From: CAINVV01 sp037137375
GTDB lineage: Bacteria; Bacteroidota; Bacteroidia; Bacteroidales; Prolixibacteraceae
DNA: 64,000 nucleotides
NCBI GenBank assembly: GCA_037137375.1
Contig: JBAXKJ010000001.1
Span: 62,001 to 126,000 of the forward strand
Direction: 5' to 3'
Positions 9,274 to 18,414 of this stretch are shown piece after piece. The notes under the pieces are model-generated. The model was not told the DNA's origin, ran no database searches, and saw only the letters and a list, made by a program, of their open reading frames with translations. Numbering within the stretch: position 1 is the first letter of the stretch; each line of letters starts with the position of its first letter. Made by a program: the position numbers and the translations under genes.

Positions 9274-9296
9274 ATAAGCGTACTAAACACCTTTAT
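9274..9296. promoter_or_regulatory. Candidate AraR operator 2
   Basis: It repeats the left arm ATAAGCGTA exactly, with the same 5 bp spacer, followed by CACCTTTAT (6 of 9 positions complementary). The centres of the two sites are 53 bp apart, close to five helical turns, which would put two bound dimers on one face of the DNA. Confidence 0.42.
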
Positions 9297-9342
9297 TTTA
9301 TTGCTAAAACAAACCAAATATTAATTCCTAAAATTCAATCAA

Positions 9343-10977
9343 ATGACATTATTAGATTGGACGATTGTTGTCTTATTCCTGATTTGCCTGGTTGGTATTG
9401 TTCTTTGGGTTGTCAAACACAAGAAAGACGATACCAGCGACTATTTTCTATCGGGCAGAAGCGAGACCTGGCTGGCAGTAGGCGCGGCGATTTTTGCCGC
9501 TAACATCGGATCCGAGCACTTAGTCGGCCTGGCAGGCGCCGGAGCCGAAAGTGGTATGGCGATGGCCCACTGGGAAATGCAGGGCTGGATGATCCTGGTC
9601 CTGGGCTGGGTGTTTGTCCCATTTTATGCACACAGCAAAGTCTTCACCATGCCGGAATTCCTATTGAAAAGATACAATAAGAATACGAGTTCCACCTTGT
9701 CAATCATCACTTTAATCAGCTACGTACTCACAAAAGTATCCGTCACGGCTTTTACCGGAGGGATCTTTCTGGAGTCGGTGATGGGCATCGATTTCTGGGT
9801 TGGAGCCATCGGACTGGTCTTACTAACAGGGATTTTTACCGTTCTGGGAGGGATGAAAGGAATCATGACCATCTCCGTGATTCAGACGCCTATCCTGATA
9901 CTCGGGGCCATCACTATCCTGATACTCGGCTTATTGAAGATTGGCGGAGGAGGGATCCTGGAAGGCTGGCATGAAACAGTAAAATATGCGGGGAACAATA
10001 TTCATTTGATCCATTCAAAAGGGGACCCATGGTATGACAAATTTCCAGGTATCGGAGTTTTCTTTGGGGCGGCCATCATCGGCTTCTGGTATTGGTGTAC
10101 AGACCAGCACATTGTTCAGCGTGCCCTGGCTGCCAAAGACCTGAACAATGCCAGAAAAGGAACAATACTTGCCGGTTTCCTGAAGATATTACCTGTTTTC
10201 ATGTTCCTGATTCCGGGTATGATAGCAGCCGCTTTGAAGTCAAAGGGTGTGGCCGGATTCGATTTCGATACCAACGACAAGGCTTATGGGAGCATGGTAA
10301 CCAACCTGTTGCCTGCCGGTGTCAAAGGGATCGTGGTAGTCGGCTTCATAGCCGCGTTGATGACCTCATTGGCAGCACACTTCAACTCGTCCGCCACCCT
10401 TTTCACGATAGATTTCTATAAAAACTACAAACCGGAAGCCACAGAACACAAACTTGTTTGGGTCGGCCGAATGGCTACGATCTCAGTAGTGGTACTAGGT
10501 CTGGTTTGGATCCCGATCATGCGTGGACTTGGAAGCGTGCTATACGAGTACCTGCAGAATGTGCAGTCACTCATAGCACCTGCTATCGCCGCGGTATTCC
10601 TTCTGGGCGTCTTTAACAGGAAGATCACTCCTAAAGCAGGAGAATGGGGATTGCTGTCGGGCTTCTTTATCGGAATGTTCCGCCTCACCCTGATGATCTT
10701 CAAAGGTTCAATTGCACCGGATTCCATCTGGGGGATGTTATTGAATATCAACTGGCTGCATTTCTGCCTCTTCTTATTCTTCTTTACTATGGCGATCATG
10801 GTAATCATTAGTATGTTTACTCCAAAGGCAGGAGAGGCTCAATTACAAGGTCTTACCTATTTCTCTCAGTCGCCTGAGCAGATTGCCGAGACCCGAAACA
10901 GCTGGACAGCCTGGGATGTTGCTACTTCAGCCGTCGTGGTGATCGTCTGTATCGCATTTTACGCTTATTTCTGGTAA
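9343..10977 (+). CDS. araP: Sodium:solute symporter (SSS family), probable L-arabinose transporter
   Basis: This integral membrane protein of 544 residues has about 14 hydrophobic segments. The family marks are SDYFLSGRSETWLAVGAAIFAANIGSEHL near the N-terminus, IGFWYWCTDQHIVQRALAAKDLNNARKG in the middle, and SLAAHFNSSATLFTIDFYKN. These match the SGLT/SSS sugar symporter branch. It is the first gene of an operon that continues with araR, araA, araD and araB, so L-arabinose import driven by sodium is the likely role. Bacteroides thetaiotaomicron has a comparable transporter beside its AraR gene. The symbol araP rests on that synteny rather than on specificity residues. Confidence 0.82.
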   Translation: MTLLDWTIVVLFLICLVGIVLWVVKHKKDDTSDYFLSGRSETWLAVGAAIFAANIGSEHLVGLAGAGAESGMAMAHWEMQGWMILVLGWVFVPFYAHSKVFTMPEFLLKRYNKNTSSTLSIITLISYVLTKVSVTAFTGGIFLESVMGIDFWVGAIGLVLLTGIFTVLGGMKGIMTISVIQTPILILGAITILILGLLKIGGGGILEGWHETVKYAGNNIHLIHSKGDPWYDKFPGIGVFFGAAIIGFWYWCTDQHIVQRALAAKDLNNARKGTILAGFLKILPVFMFLIPGMIAAALKSKGVAGFDFDTNDKAYGSMVTNLLPAGVKGIVVVGFIAALMTSLAAHFNSSATLFTIDFYKNYKPEATEHKLVWVGRMATISVVVLGLVWIPIMRGLGSVLYEYLQNVQSLIAPAIAAVFLLGVFNRKITPKAGEWGLLSGFFIGMFRLTLMIFKGSIAPDSIWGMLLNINWLHFCLFLFFFTMAIMVIISMFTPKAGEAQLQGLTYFSQSPEQIAETRNSWTAWDVATSAVVVIVCIAFYAYFW

Positions 10978-10986
10978 TAGAAATCC

Positions 10987-11703
10987 GTGGAAGAGACAGT
11001 TACAATACTAACCGCAACAGGTACCCCGAGGGTACAGAATGCCGCAGATCCGGGAGTATATTCCGGTGAACAAAAGTTCTATCTGGCGGTCGACTGTATC
11101 ATTTTCGGCTTCGAAGACTCGGAACTTAAACTTTTAATAATTAACAGGATACTTGAACCGGAGAAGGGAAAATGGTCGTTGATGGGCGGGTTTGTTCAAC
11201 CTAAAGAGAATCTTGAACAGGCGGCTATCAGGGTACTTTTTGACTTGACCGGACTGAAGAATATTTACCTCAATCAGCTGATCACTCAAAGCGAGATCGA
11301 CCGTGATTCCTGCGCCCGCGTTTTTTCTACCCCCTATTATGCCCTGATCAAGGTGCAGGATCTCGATCCTTTGCGGGTGGAGTTGAGTCACGCGAAATGG
11401 TGCCCTGTTTCGCAACTGCCTAAGTTAATCTTCGATCATAACAATATGGTTGAAATTGCCTTGCAACATTTGCGCATAGAAGCTCAAAACAAGCCGATCG
11501 GGGTCGAATTGCTACCGGAAAAGTTTACCATTCCGGAATTACAATCACTCTATGAAGCCATCTATTCGCAGAAATTTGACAACCGAAATTTCAGAAAGAA
11601 TATTCTGAAGATGGATTTATTGGAGAAGTTAGATGAAAAGGACCGTCAAAACTCCCGCAAAGGAGCCTGGCTGTACCGCTATAAAAACAAATCACTTAAA
11701 TAA
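10987..11703 (+). CDS. araR: AraR, Nudix-domain transcriptional regulator of arabinose use
   Basis: The protein has 238 residues. The N-terminal two thirds form a Nudix-like fold (FYLAVDCIIFGF, WSLMGGFVQPKENLEQAA), in which the catalytic REXXEE box is degenerate, as in NrtR-type regulators. The C-terminal third (about 170-238) is a winged helix ending RKGAWLYRYK. This is the architecture of Bacteroides AraR, which represses arabinose genes and is released by L-arabinose. Translation appears to start at GTG, 9 bp after the transporter stop. The gene ends 7 bp before araA. Two palindromes upstream of the operon are candidate binding sites. Confidence 0.85.
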   Translation: MEETVTILTATGTPRVQNAADPGVYSGEQKFYLAVDCIIFGFEDSELKLLIINRILEPEKGKWSLMGGFVQPKENLEQAAIRVLFDLTGLKNIYLNQLITQSEIDRDSCARVFSTPYYALIKVQDLDPLRVELSHAKWCPVSQLPKLIFDHNNMVEIALQHLRIEAQNKPIGVELLPEKFTIPELQSLYEAIYSQKFDNRNFRKNILKMDLLEKLDEKDRQNSRKGAWLYRYKNKSLK

Positions 11704-11710
11704 TATACGT

Positions 11711-13222
11711 ATGAAAGTCTTTCAAAATCTTGAAGTTTGGTTCGTTACCGGAAGCCAGCATTTATATGGTCCGGAGACTCTTAAACAGGTTGCTGCTGAT
11801 TCACAAGTCATTGCTGCCGCCTTTAATGCATCCAATGATATTCCGGTTCAGGTGGTATTCAAACCTGTACTGATCAATCCCGACAGCATCACTACCCTTT
11901 GCATCGAGGCCAATTCTGCCCCGGCTTGTATTGGTCTGATTACCTGGTGCCACACCTTTTCTCCTTCCAAGATGTGGATCAACGGGTTGAAAAAGCTACA
12001 AAAACCAATTCTGCATCTTCATACACAATTCAACAGGGACCTTCCATGGGGCGAGATCGACATGGATTTCATGAACTTGAACCAGTCTGCCCACGGCGAC
12101 CGTGAGCATGGTTTCATCATGACCAGGATGCGTATCAACCGCAAGGTGGTAGTCGGTCACTGGCAGGACGCCGATGTGGTGAAGGAAATCGCAGTTTGGA
12201 CCCGTGCGGCTGCAGCCTGGCACGATATGCAAAATCTGAAGATCGCAAGATTCGGCGATAATATGCGCGAAGTGGCTGTCACGGAAGGAGATAAGGTCTC
12301 CGCCCAGATTCAGTTTGGACTCTCTGTGAACGGATATGGGGTAGGTGACCTGGTAAAATTGGTGAATGAAGTTAAGGAGTCAGAGATCGATGCCCTCGTG
12401 AAGGAGTACGAGACCATTTACCAAATCAGCGCCGATGGTTTAAAAGGCGGAAAATACGCCGAAAACGTTCGCTACCAGGCCCGTCTGGAGCTGGGTATTG
12501 GCGGATTCCTGAAGAAGGGTAATTTTGGAGCCTTTACCACCACTTTTGAAGATCTTCATGGACTGAAACAACTGCCAGGACTGGCTTCGCAGCGTCTGAT
12601 GGCGGCTGGTTACGGTTTTGGCGCCGAGGGCGACTGGAAACATTCCGCCATGGTTCGCGCTTGCAAAGTAATGGGAAAAGGGCTCGAAGGCGGATGCTCT
12701 TTCATGGAAGATTACACCTATCACCTGAACCCTACCGGCATGAAAGTGTTAGGAGCACACATGCTCGAGATATGTCCTTCCATCGCGGAAGACAAGGTAA
12801 AGCTGGAAGTTCACCAGCTTGGTATTGGGGGTAAGGATGCTCCCGCCAGGCTGGTCTTCAATGTTCCTGCCGGGCCGGCTATTAACACTAGCCTGATCGA
12901 CATGGGCAACCGTTACCGCATGATTGTCAACTCTGTGGATGTGGTTGTGCCGGATGCCGATCTTCCTAAATTGCCGGTTGCCAGGGCTTTGTGGATACCG
13001 CAACCTGATTTGAAAGTTGGTGCAGGAGCCTGGATCTATGCAGGTGGAGCTCACCATACGGCTTTTAGCCAGGCTATTGATGCCAGCTACATCGAAGATT
13101 TCTGCGAAATGGCAGGAATTGAATTTATACACATTGGTAAAGAGACCAATATTTCGGACTTCAGGAAAGAGTTGAAACTGAATGAAGTCTATTATCAGTT
13201 GGCAGCAGGATTGAAATTTTAA
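11711..13222 (+). CDS. araA: L-arabinose isomerase
   Basis: It converts L-arabinose to L-ribulose. The protein has 503 residues, close to the E. coli enzyme (500). It begins KVFQNLEVWFVTGSQHLYGPETL, the conserved N-terminus of AraA, and contains WCHTFSPSKMWI, LHLHTQFNRDLPW and EDYTYHLNPTGMKVLGAHMLEI. I set the start at 11711: this ATG gives the family N-terminus, while an in-frame upstream codon would run back into araR. No signal peptide; cytoplasmic. It is the third gene of the arabinose operon. Confidence 0.95.
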   Translation: MKVFQNLEVWFVTGSQHLYGPETLKQVAADSQVIAAAFNASNDIPVQVVFKPVLINPDSITTLCIEANSAPACIGLITWCHTFSPSKMWINGLKKLQKPILHLHTQFNRDLPWGEIDMDFMNLNQSAHGDREHGFIMTRMRINRKVVVGHWQDADVVKEIAVWTRAAAAWHDMQNLKIARFGDNMREVAVTEGDKVSAQIQFGLSVNGYGVGDLVKLVNEVKESEIDALVKEYETIYQISADGLKGGKYAENVRYQARLELGIGGFLKKGNFGAFTTTFEDLHGLKQLPGLASQRLMAAGYGFGAEGDWKHSAMVRACKVMGKGLEGGCSFMEDYTYHLNPTGMKVLGAHMLEICPSIAEDKVKLEVHQLGIGGKDAPARLVFNVPAGPAINTSLIDMGNRYRMIVNSVDVVVPDADLPKLPVARALWIPQPDLKVGAGAWIYAGGAHHTAFSQAIDASYIEDFCEMAGIEFIHIGKETNISDFRKELKLNEVYYQLAAGLKF

Positions 13223-13227
13223 GAAAA

Positions 13228-13914
13228 ATGCTGGAAGAACTAAAATATGCCGTTTATGAGGCCAATATTGAATTGGTCAATCAAAAACTGGTCGTCTATA
13301 CCTGGGGAAACGTGAGTGGCATCGACCGCAACAATAACCTGATGGTTATCAAGCCGAGCGGGGTCACTTATGGGGATCTGAGGCCGGAAGACATGGTAGT
13401 TGTAGACCTTGAAGGCAATGTTGTGGAAGGGCAGATGAAGCCCTCCTCCGACACCCTTACCCACCTAGAGCTCTACAAGGCGTTTCCGGCTATCGGCGGA
13501 ATTGTCCATACGCACTCGACCCACGCCGTTGCCTGGGCTCAGGCGCTTAGGGCTATCCCCGCAATGGGAACAACCCATGCCGATCATTTTTATGGTGAGA
13601 TTCCATGCACCAGGATCCTGACGAAAAAGGAGGTCGAACGGGGGTATGAAAGGGAGACCGGCCTGGTGATAGTGGAAACGTTTCACAAACTGGATCCGGA
13701 GCACATACCAGGGGTACTGGTGGGAAACCATGGACCATTTACTTGGGGAAGTACCCCGGATAAAGCTGTTTATCATGCAGTTGTCCTTGAAGAAGTAGCC
13801 AGAATGGCCCTTTTTACCGCTCACCTGGGGAATGAAAATCCGATCAAACAGTACCTGCTGGATAAACATTTTAACCGCAAGCACGGCAAAGATGCCTATT
13901 ACGGTCAGAAATAA
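13228..13914 (+). CDS. araD: L-ribulose-5-phosphate 4-epimerase
   Basis: It converts L-ribulose 5-phosphate to D-xylulose 5-phosphate, which enters the pentose phosphate pathway. The protein has 228 residues, the usual length. Family marks are TWGNVSGIDR and IKPSGVTYGDL near the N-terminus, the zinc-binding HTHSTHAVAWAQ, and GTTHADHFYGEIPC. VLVGNHGPFTWG supplies a further conserved loop. It starts 5 bp after araA, and araB follows after 18 bp. Confidence 0.95.
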   Translation: MLEELKYAVYEANIELVNQKLVVYTWGNVSGIDRNNNLMVIKPSGVTYGDLRPEDMVVVDLEGNVVEGQMKPSSDTLTHLELYKAFPAIGGIVHTHSTHAVAWAQALRAIPAMGTTHADHFYGEIPCTRILTKKEVERGYERETGLVIVETFHKLDPEHIPGVLVGNHGPFTWGSTPDKAVYHAVVLEEVARMALFTAHLGNENPIKQYLLDKHFNRKHGKDAYYGQK

Positions 13915-13932
13915 ATTCAAAAAAACAATCAA

Positions 13933-15606
13933 ATGGCAAAGTATACTTTAGGTGTAGATTACGGCACCGACTCGGTTCGTACGGTTTTGGTGGATGCTTC
14001 GAACGGGAATGAAATCTCCAATAGCGTGTTTTATTATCCCCGTTGGAAAGCAGGTAAATACTGCGATGCATCCAACAACCGTTTTCGCCAGCATCCGCTG
14101 GATTACCTCGAAGGGATCGAAAAGACCATCACGGAGACTCTTGCAAAAGCACCGAAAGGCGTTGCTGCTGATGTTGTTGCAATTTCTGTTGATACCACAG
14201 GCTCCACTCCGGTGGCAGTCGATAAATATGGAACACCTTTGGCGATGCTTCCCGAATTTGCGGAGAATCCTAATGCCATGTTTGTATTGTGGAAAGATCA
14301 TACCGGAACGGCGGAGGCCGAGGAGATCAATACCCTGGCCAGAAGCTGGGGTGGGGTAGATTTCACCAAATTTGAGGGTGGCATCTATTCTTCGGAATGG
14401 TTTTGGGCCAAGATCCTGCATGTTTTGCGGGAAGATGCAAAGGTTCGTGCGGCAGCTTATTCCTGGGTAGAGCACTGCGACTGGATTCCTGCTCTGCTGA
14501 CCGGCAATACCGATCCGGTAGAGATGAAGAGAAGCCGCTGTGCTGCAGGGCATAAGGCCATGTGGCATGCCGATTTTGACGGACTTCCAGCTGAAGAATT
14601 CTTGGCTAAACTTGATCCTCTTTTAGCCGGGCTACGAAGCAGACTCTACAAAGATACCTGGACATGCGATGTCAAGGCAGGAAATCTGTCGGCCGAATGG
14701 GCCCAACGCCTCGGTCTTAGTGAGCAGGTAGCCGTCGGGGTAGGATCTTTCGATGCCCATATCGGTGCACTGGGAGGGGAGATCAAGCCTTATTACCTCA
14801 GCAAAATCATGGGGACTTCCACCTGCGATATCCTGATTGCCCCGTCTGAAGAAGTTGGAGGAAAATTTGTGAAGGGTATCTGCGGTCAGGTGGACGGTTC
14901 TGTCGTACCCGGAATGCTAGGTTTGGAGGCTGGTCAGTCGGCTTTTGGAGATGTCTATGCCTGGTTTAAAAACCTGCTGATGGGTCCGGTGGAGGCTCTG
15001 GTCCAACAGTCTAAAATCCTGGATGCTGACGTCAAAGAGTCTTTTATGGAAGAAATTGAGAATAGAATGATTCCATGGCTCACGCAGGAAGCCGAAAAAA
15101 TCGAGATAGGGGAGACCGGCATCCTGGCCCTCGACTGGTTGAACGGGCGCCGCACGCCGGATGCGAATCAATTGTTGAAGGGCGCTGTTTTCGGATTGAA
15201 TCTGGGTTCGGATGCCCCGGGAATTTTCCGCGCACTGGTGGAAGCAACGGCTTTCGGATCGAAGAAGATCATCGACCGTTTTGTGGAAGAAGGCATCAAA
15301 ATTGAAGGGGTGATCGCATTAGGCGGCGTAGCAAAGAAATCTACTTTCGTGATGCAGGTGGTTGCAGATGTAATCAATAAGCCTATTCTGGTAGCCCGGA
15401 GTGAGCAAGCCTGCGCGCTTGGTTCGGCCATGGCTGCGGCGGTAGTGGGAGGCCTCTATGCCACGATAGCGGATGCGCAGCAGGCCATGGGCAATGGATT
15501 CGAGACGGAGTTCGTTCCAATTCCAGCCAATGTTCAGAAATATAACAAGTTATACGAAAAATATTCAAAGTACGGTTCGATAGTCGAAAATGAGACAATG
15601 AGGTAG
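13933..15606 (+). CDS. araB: Ribulokinase
   Basis: It phosphorylates L-ribulose with ATP. The protein of 557 residues is a FGGY-family kinase. Supporting marks are GVDYGTDSVRTVLVDA (phosphate 1 loop), VDTTGSTPVAVD, the substrate-side WVEHCDWIPALLTG, MGTSTCDILIAP, and GGVAKKSTFVMQVVADV with CALGSAMAAAVVGG in the C-terminal ATPase half. The length matches E. coli AraB (about 566). It is the last gene of the arabinose operon; no obvious hairpin terminator follows before the next promoter at 15639. Confidence 0.95.
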   Translation: MAKYTLGVDYGTDSVRTVLVDASNGNEISNSVFYYPRWKAGKYCDASNNRFRQHPLDYLEGIEKTITETLAKAPKGVAADVVAISVDTTGSTPVAVDKYGTPLAMLPEFAENPNAMFVLWKDHTGTAEAEEINTLARSWGGVDFTKFEGGIYSSEWFWAKILHVLREDAKVRAAAYSWVEHCDWIPALLTGNTDPVEMKRSRCAAGHKAMWHADFDGLPAEEFLAKLDPLLAGLRSRLYKDTWTCDVKAGNLSAEWAQRLGLSEQVAVGVGSFDAHIGALGGEIKPYYLSKIMGTSTCDILIAPSEEVGGKFVKGICGQVDGSVVPGMLGLEAGQSAFGDVYAWFKNLLMGPVEALVQQSKILDADVKESFMEEIENRMIPWLTQEAEKIEIGETGILALDWLNGRRTPDANQLLKGAVFGLNLGSDAPGIFRALVEATAFGSKKIIDRFVEEGIKIEGVIALGGVAKKSTFVMQVVADVINKPILVARSEQACALGSAMAAAVVGGLYATIADAQQAMGNGFETEFVPIPANVQKYNKLYEKYSKYGSIVENETMR

Positions 15607-15638
15607 TATTTATCATATTTCAAGAAGGCAAAAATATT

Positions 15639-15646
15639 TAATTTTG
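15639..15646 (+). promoter_or_regulatory. Candidate -7 promoter element for the cysteine-synthase-like gene
   Basis: TAATTTTG fits the Bacteroidota -7 consensus TAnnTTTG exactly and lies 34 bp before the ATG at 15680. The -33 region is poor (TATT at 19 bp spacing). Together with the 73 bp gap after araB it suggests separate transcription. Confidence 0.45.
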
Positions 15647-15679
15647 GCGCTTTCCTGGTAAGATAAACTACGTAAGTAT

Positions 15680-16750
15680 ATGAATAAGAATCTGATCAAT
15701 GATCCGTGCCTGGCGGCGAAAATCAATGAGTTATGGAGGATTATTGGGAATTCTCCGATGCTGGTGATCCGTTACAGGTATAAAGGCGAAAATAGGGTCA
15801 TTTATGCCAAGAGCGAGCAATTCAACATTACCGGCAGTATCAAGGACCGGATGGCCCTATATATTCTTCAGAAAGCTTATGAAACTGGAGCGATTAAGCC
15901 AGGTGATACGATTGTTGAGGCGACCAGTGGAAACACAGGTATTGCTTTTTCGGCCATTGGCAAGGCACTGGGACATCAGGTCAGGATCGTGATGCCCAAC
16001 TGGATGAGCAAGGAGAGGATTGATATCATCAGAAGTCTCGGTGCAGAAATCATTCCCATTTCGAAGGAAGAAGGTGGCTTTCTTGGGAGCATCAGACGTA
16101 CAGAAGAGATTGAAGCCAATGAACCAAACATCTTCTTACCCAGACAGTTTGCCAATCAGGGGAATGCGGAAGCGCATCAGTTTGGTACCGGCAAAGAGAT
16201 CTGGTGGCAACTGAAGGATAACGGAATCGTGCCGGACGCTTTTATTGCGGGTGTCGGCACTGGTGGGACGGTGATGGGAGTAGGCGCTTTTCTCAGATCC
16301 ATGCGACCCGAAATAAAAGTATATCCGCTCGAACCCGCCGAATCACCGACCTTGACGACAGGACACAGAGTTGGCACCCATCGTATTCAAGGTATTTCGG
16401 ATGAGTTTATTCCAGCCCTTGTGAAGCTGGATCAATTGGATAAGGTCGTTACAGTCAACGATGGGGATTCGATCATCATGGCTCAGAAACTAGCCTCAGT
16501 ACTTGGGCTTGCCGTTGGAATATCTTCAGGGGCCAATTTCATAGGTGCGGTAAAAATACAGAATGAGCTGGGTGGAGAAGCTGTTGTTGTGACAACTTTC
16601 TCGGATAGCAACAAAAAGTATCTTAGCACTGATCTGATGCGTACCGAACCCGTACTACCTGACTATCTGAGTAATGACATAGAATTACTCGAATATCGGG
16701 TAATCAGGCGTGTGTGTCAGGCTTGTAAGGATCATGATAGAATTGATTAG
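15680..16750 (+). CDS. PLP-dependent cysteine synthase / cystathionine beta-synthase family protein
   Basis: The protein of 356 residues has a fold type II PLP core. The PLP lysine sits in ITGSIKDRMA (about residue 54). The substrate loop is EATSGNTGIAF, the phosphate loop is GVGTGGTVMGVG, and GISSGANF lies near the end. These are hallmarks of CysK/CysM-type enzymes, which join O-acetylserine (or a relative) with sulfide. The C-terminus carries a Cys-X-X-Cys (VCQACKDH) beyond the usual end, possibly a metal or redox site. Exact substrate is uncertain. The stop overlaps that of the convergent kinase gene by 3 bp. Confidence 0.82.
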   Translation: MNKNLINDPCLAAKINELWRIIGNSPMLVIRYRYKGENRVIYAKSEQFNITGSIKDRMALYILQKAYETGAIKPGDTIVEATSGNTGIAFSAIGKALGHQVRIVMPNWMSKERIDIIRSLGAEIIPISKEEGGFLGSIRRTEEIEANEPNIFLPRQFANQGNAEAHQFGTGKEIWWQLKDNGIVPDAFIAGVGTGGTVMGVGAFLRSMRPEIKVYPLEPAESPTLTTGHRVGTHRIQGISDEFIPALVKLDQLDKVVTVNDGDSIIMAQKLASVLGLAVGISSGANFIGAVKIQNELGGEAVVVTTFSDSNKKYLSTDLMRTEPVLPDYLSNDIELLEYRVIRRVCQACKDHDRID

Positions 16751-18414
16751 TTGTTCGGAATGGTGAAATAGAAGGTGCTACCCTTATCGAGTTCACTCTC
16801 TACCCAGATCCTACCCTTGTGTTTTTCTACAAATTCTTTACAGAGGAGGAGGCCTAACCCGGTACCGCTTTCTTTGTTGGTTCCTAAAGCAGAGTAGGCC
16901 TCGTCTATTCTGAAAAGTTTGTCCAAATAAAGTCTGTCAATCCCGACCCCATTGTCCCTAACAAAAATCTGAAGTTCACGACCTATTGATTCAGCCCTGA
17001 CAACAACTTCTCCTCCAGGGCGTGTGAATTTGATTGCATTCGATATCAAATTTCTTATTACGCTGCTAATCATTTCTTTATCTAATACTACCGATACATG
17101 CCGCGGCACTTCCTTTGTAAGTCGGATAGATTTTTCCAGCGCAGAAACATTTGAAACCTCAAAAATTTCATTCAAAAGGGAACTGATCTCACAATACTCC
17201 GGATTAAAATCCATCCGGCCTGATTGCGAACGCGACCATTCTATCAGGTTAGTAAGCAGATTCATAGCTTTTTGTGAAGATTGATGAATAATTGCACCAT
17301 ACTCTTGGATGCCATCGTAATCCTTATTACTGATTTGTTCAGTGAGGATATTGCTGAAACCTAGTATTCCGTTGAAAGGACTCTTTAGATCATGGGTAAT
17401 GATGGAAAAGAATTTGTCTTTGGTTATATTCAATTCGCGAAGATTAGCCTCCTTTTTTTTAAGCGATTCGAGGGTTGCAGCTACCAATTTGTATGATCTT
17501 TCAAGTTCTTCTTCAGTTCTTTTCCTTTCAATGACATTGGAAACCTGGCTGGCAATAGAATCAAGGAAAGTTAATTGCCTGCTTTTGTACAAGTTTGCTT
17601 TGGTGTAATGCTGTAGTACCATTACGCCGATGATACCTGCGGAAGTCTGCAGAGGAACACCTATCCAGGAGGGCGATGGGGAGCCTATCAGTTCAATCTC
17701 ACCCAGATCCTTTAGTTCCTGAAACCTTTCTGGGGTAATTAGCTCCGATTTACCTGTCTTGAAAACAAATCGGCTACAACTCTTGTCCATCCTTTGGGGA
17801 GATGGGGTCTGATCGTATTCGTCAACGAAATATGGAAAATTGAACAGATCTGTTTCGGCGTCATAAAGGGCAAAAAAGCAATTTTCGGCATACAGTACTT
17901 TTTTCAGACAATTATGGATGAGCTTCAATAAATCGCCGAGGTCTTTTGTCTGGATCAATCCTTCGATAATCTCAGATAGAACCTTCATCTCATTTTCGGC
18001 CTGTTTTCGAAGGGTGATGTCTACAAACGTCACTGCCACCTGATATAATTCGTTCTTCTTATTGAATTCAGGAATGGCGTTTACCAATACCCATACTATA
18101 TTGCCGGATTCAAGTTCCCTGATGCCGGCCTCGAAATTAATTAATGGTTGAAGCGTAGTGATTGCTTGATTGACAGGATATTTTTCAATAGGAATTGGTG
18201 TTCCGTCTTCACGTAAAAAGCACCATGAAGGGTCGATAGCAACCTTTCCCTGCAATTGTTCTTTAGATAATCCCAGTAATCTGGAAGCCTCCGCATTAGA
18301 ATAAAGAATGCTCGTATCTGGGGCATGGACCACCACTCCAGCAGGCAGATGATCAATCAGAGACAGCACCTTGGAATAGCTTTCACCGGGACTTTCAATG
18401 TTAATACGCTTCAT
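16747..18414 (-). CDS. PAS-GAF sensor histidine kinase
   Basis: This soluble kinase of 555 residues has no membrane segment. A PAS domain (about 15-135, LPAGVVVHAPDTSILYSNAEA) is followed by a GAF domain (about 150-300), a short coiled coil, a HisKA domain with the phosphorylation histidine in FFSIITHDLKSP, and a HATPase domain with DNGVGI and GTGLGLLLCKEF. It has no receiver of its own. It starts in a TAATG overlap with the stop of the upstream hybrid kinase, so the two are translationally coupled. It is the last gene of a four-gene minus-strand signalling operon headed by CheR. Confidence 0.88.
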   Translation of the reverse strand: MKRINIESPGESYSKVLSLIDHLPAGVVVHAPDTSILYSNAEASRLLGLSKEQLQGKVAIDPSWCFLREDGTPIPIEKYPVNQAITTLQPLINFEAGIRELESGNIVWVLVNAIPEFNKKNELYQVAVTFVDITLRKQAENEMKVLSEIIEGLIQTKDLGDLLKLIHNCLKKVLYAENCFFALYDAETDLFNFPYFVDEYDQTPSPQRMDKSCSRFVFKTGKSELITPERFQELKDLGEIELIGSPSPSWIGVPLQTSAGIIGVMVLQHYTKANLYKSRQLTFLDSIASQVSNVIERKRTEEELERSYKLVAATLESLKKKEANLRELNITKDKFFSIITHDLKSPFNGILGFSNILTEQISNKDYDGIQEYGAIIHQSSQKAMNLLTNLIEWSRSQSGRMDFNPEYCEISSLLNEIFEVSNVSALEKSIRLTKEVPRHVSVVLDKEMISSVIRNLISNAIKFTRPGGEVVVRAESIGRELQIFVRDNGVGIDRLYLDKLFRIDEAYSALGTNKESGTGLGLLLCKEFVEKHKGRIWVESELDKGSTFYFTIPNN

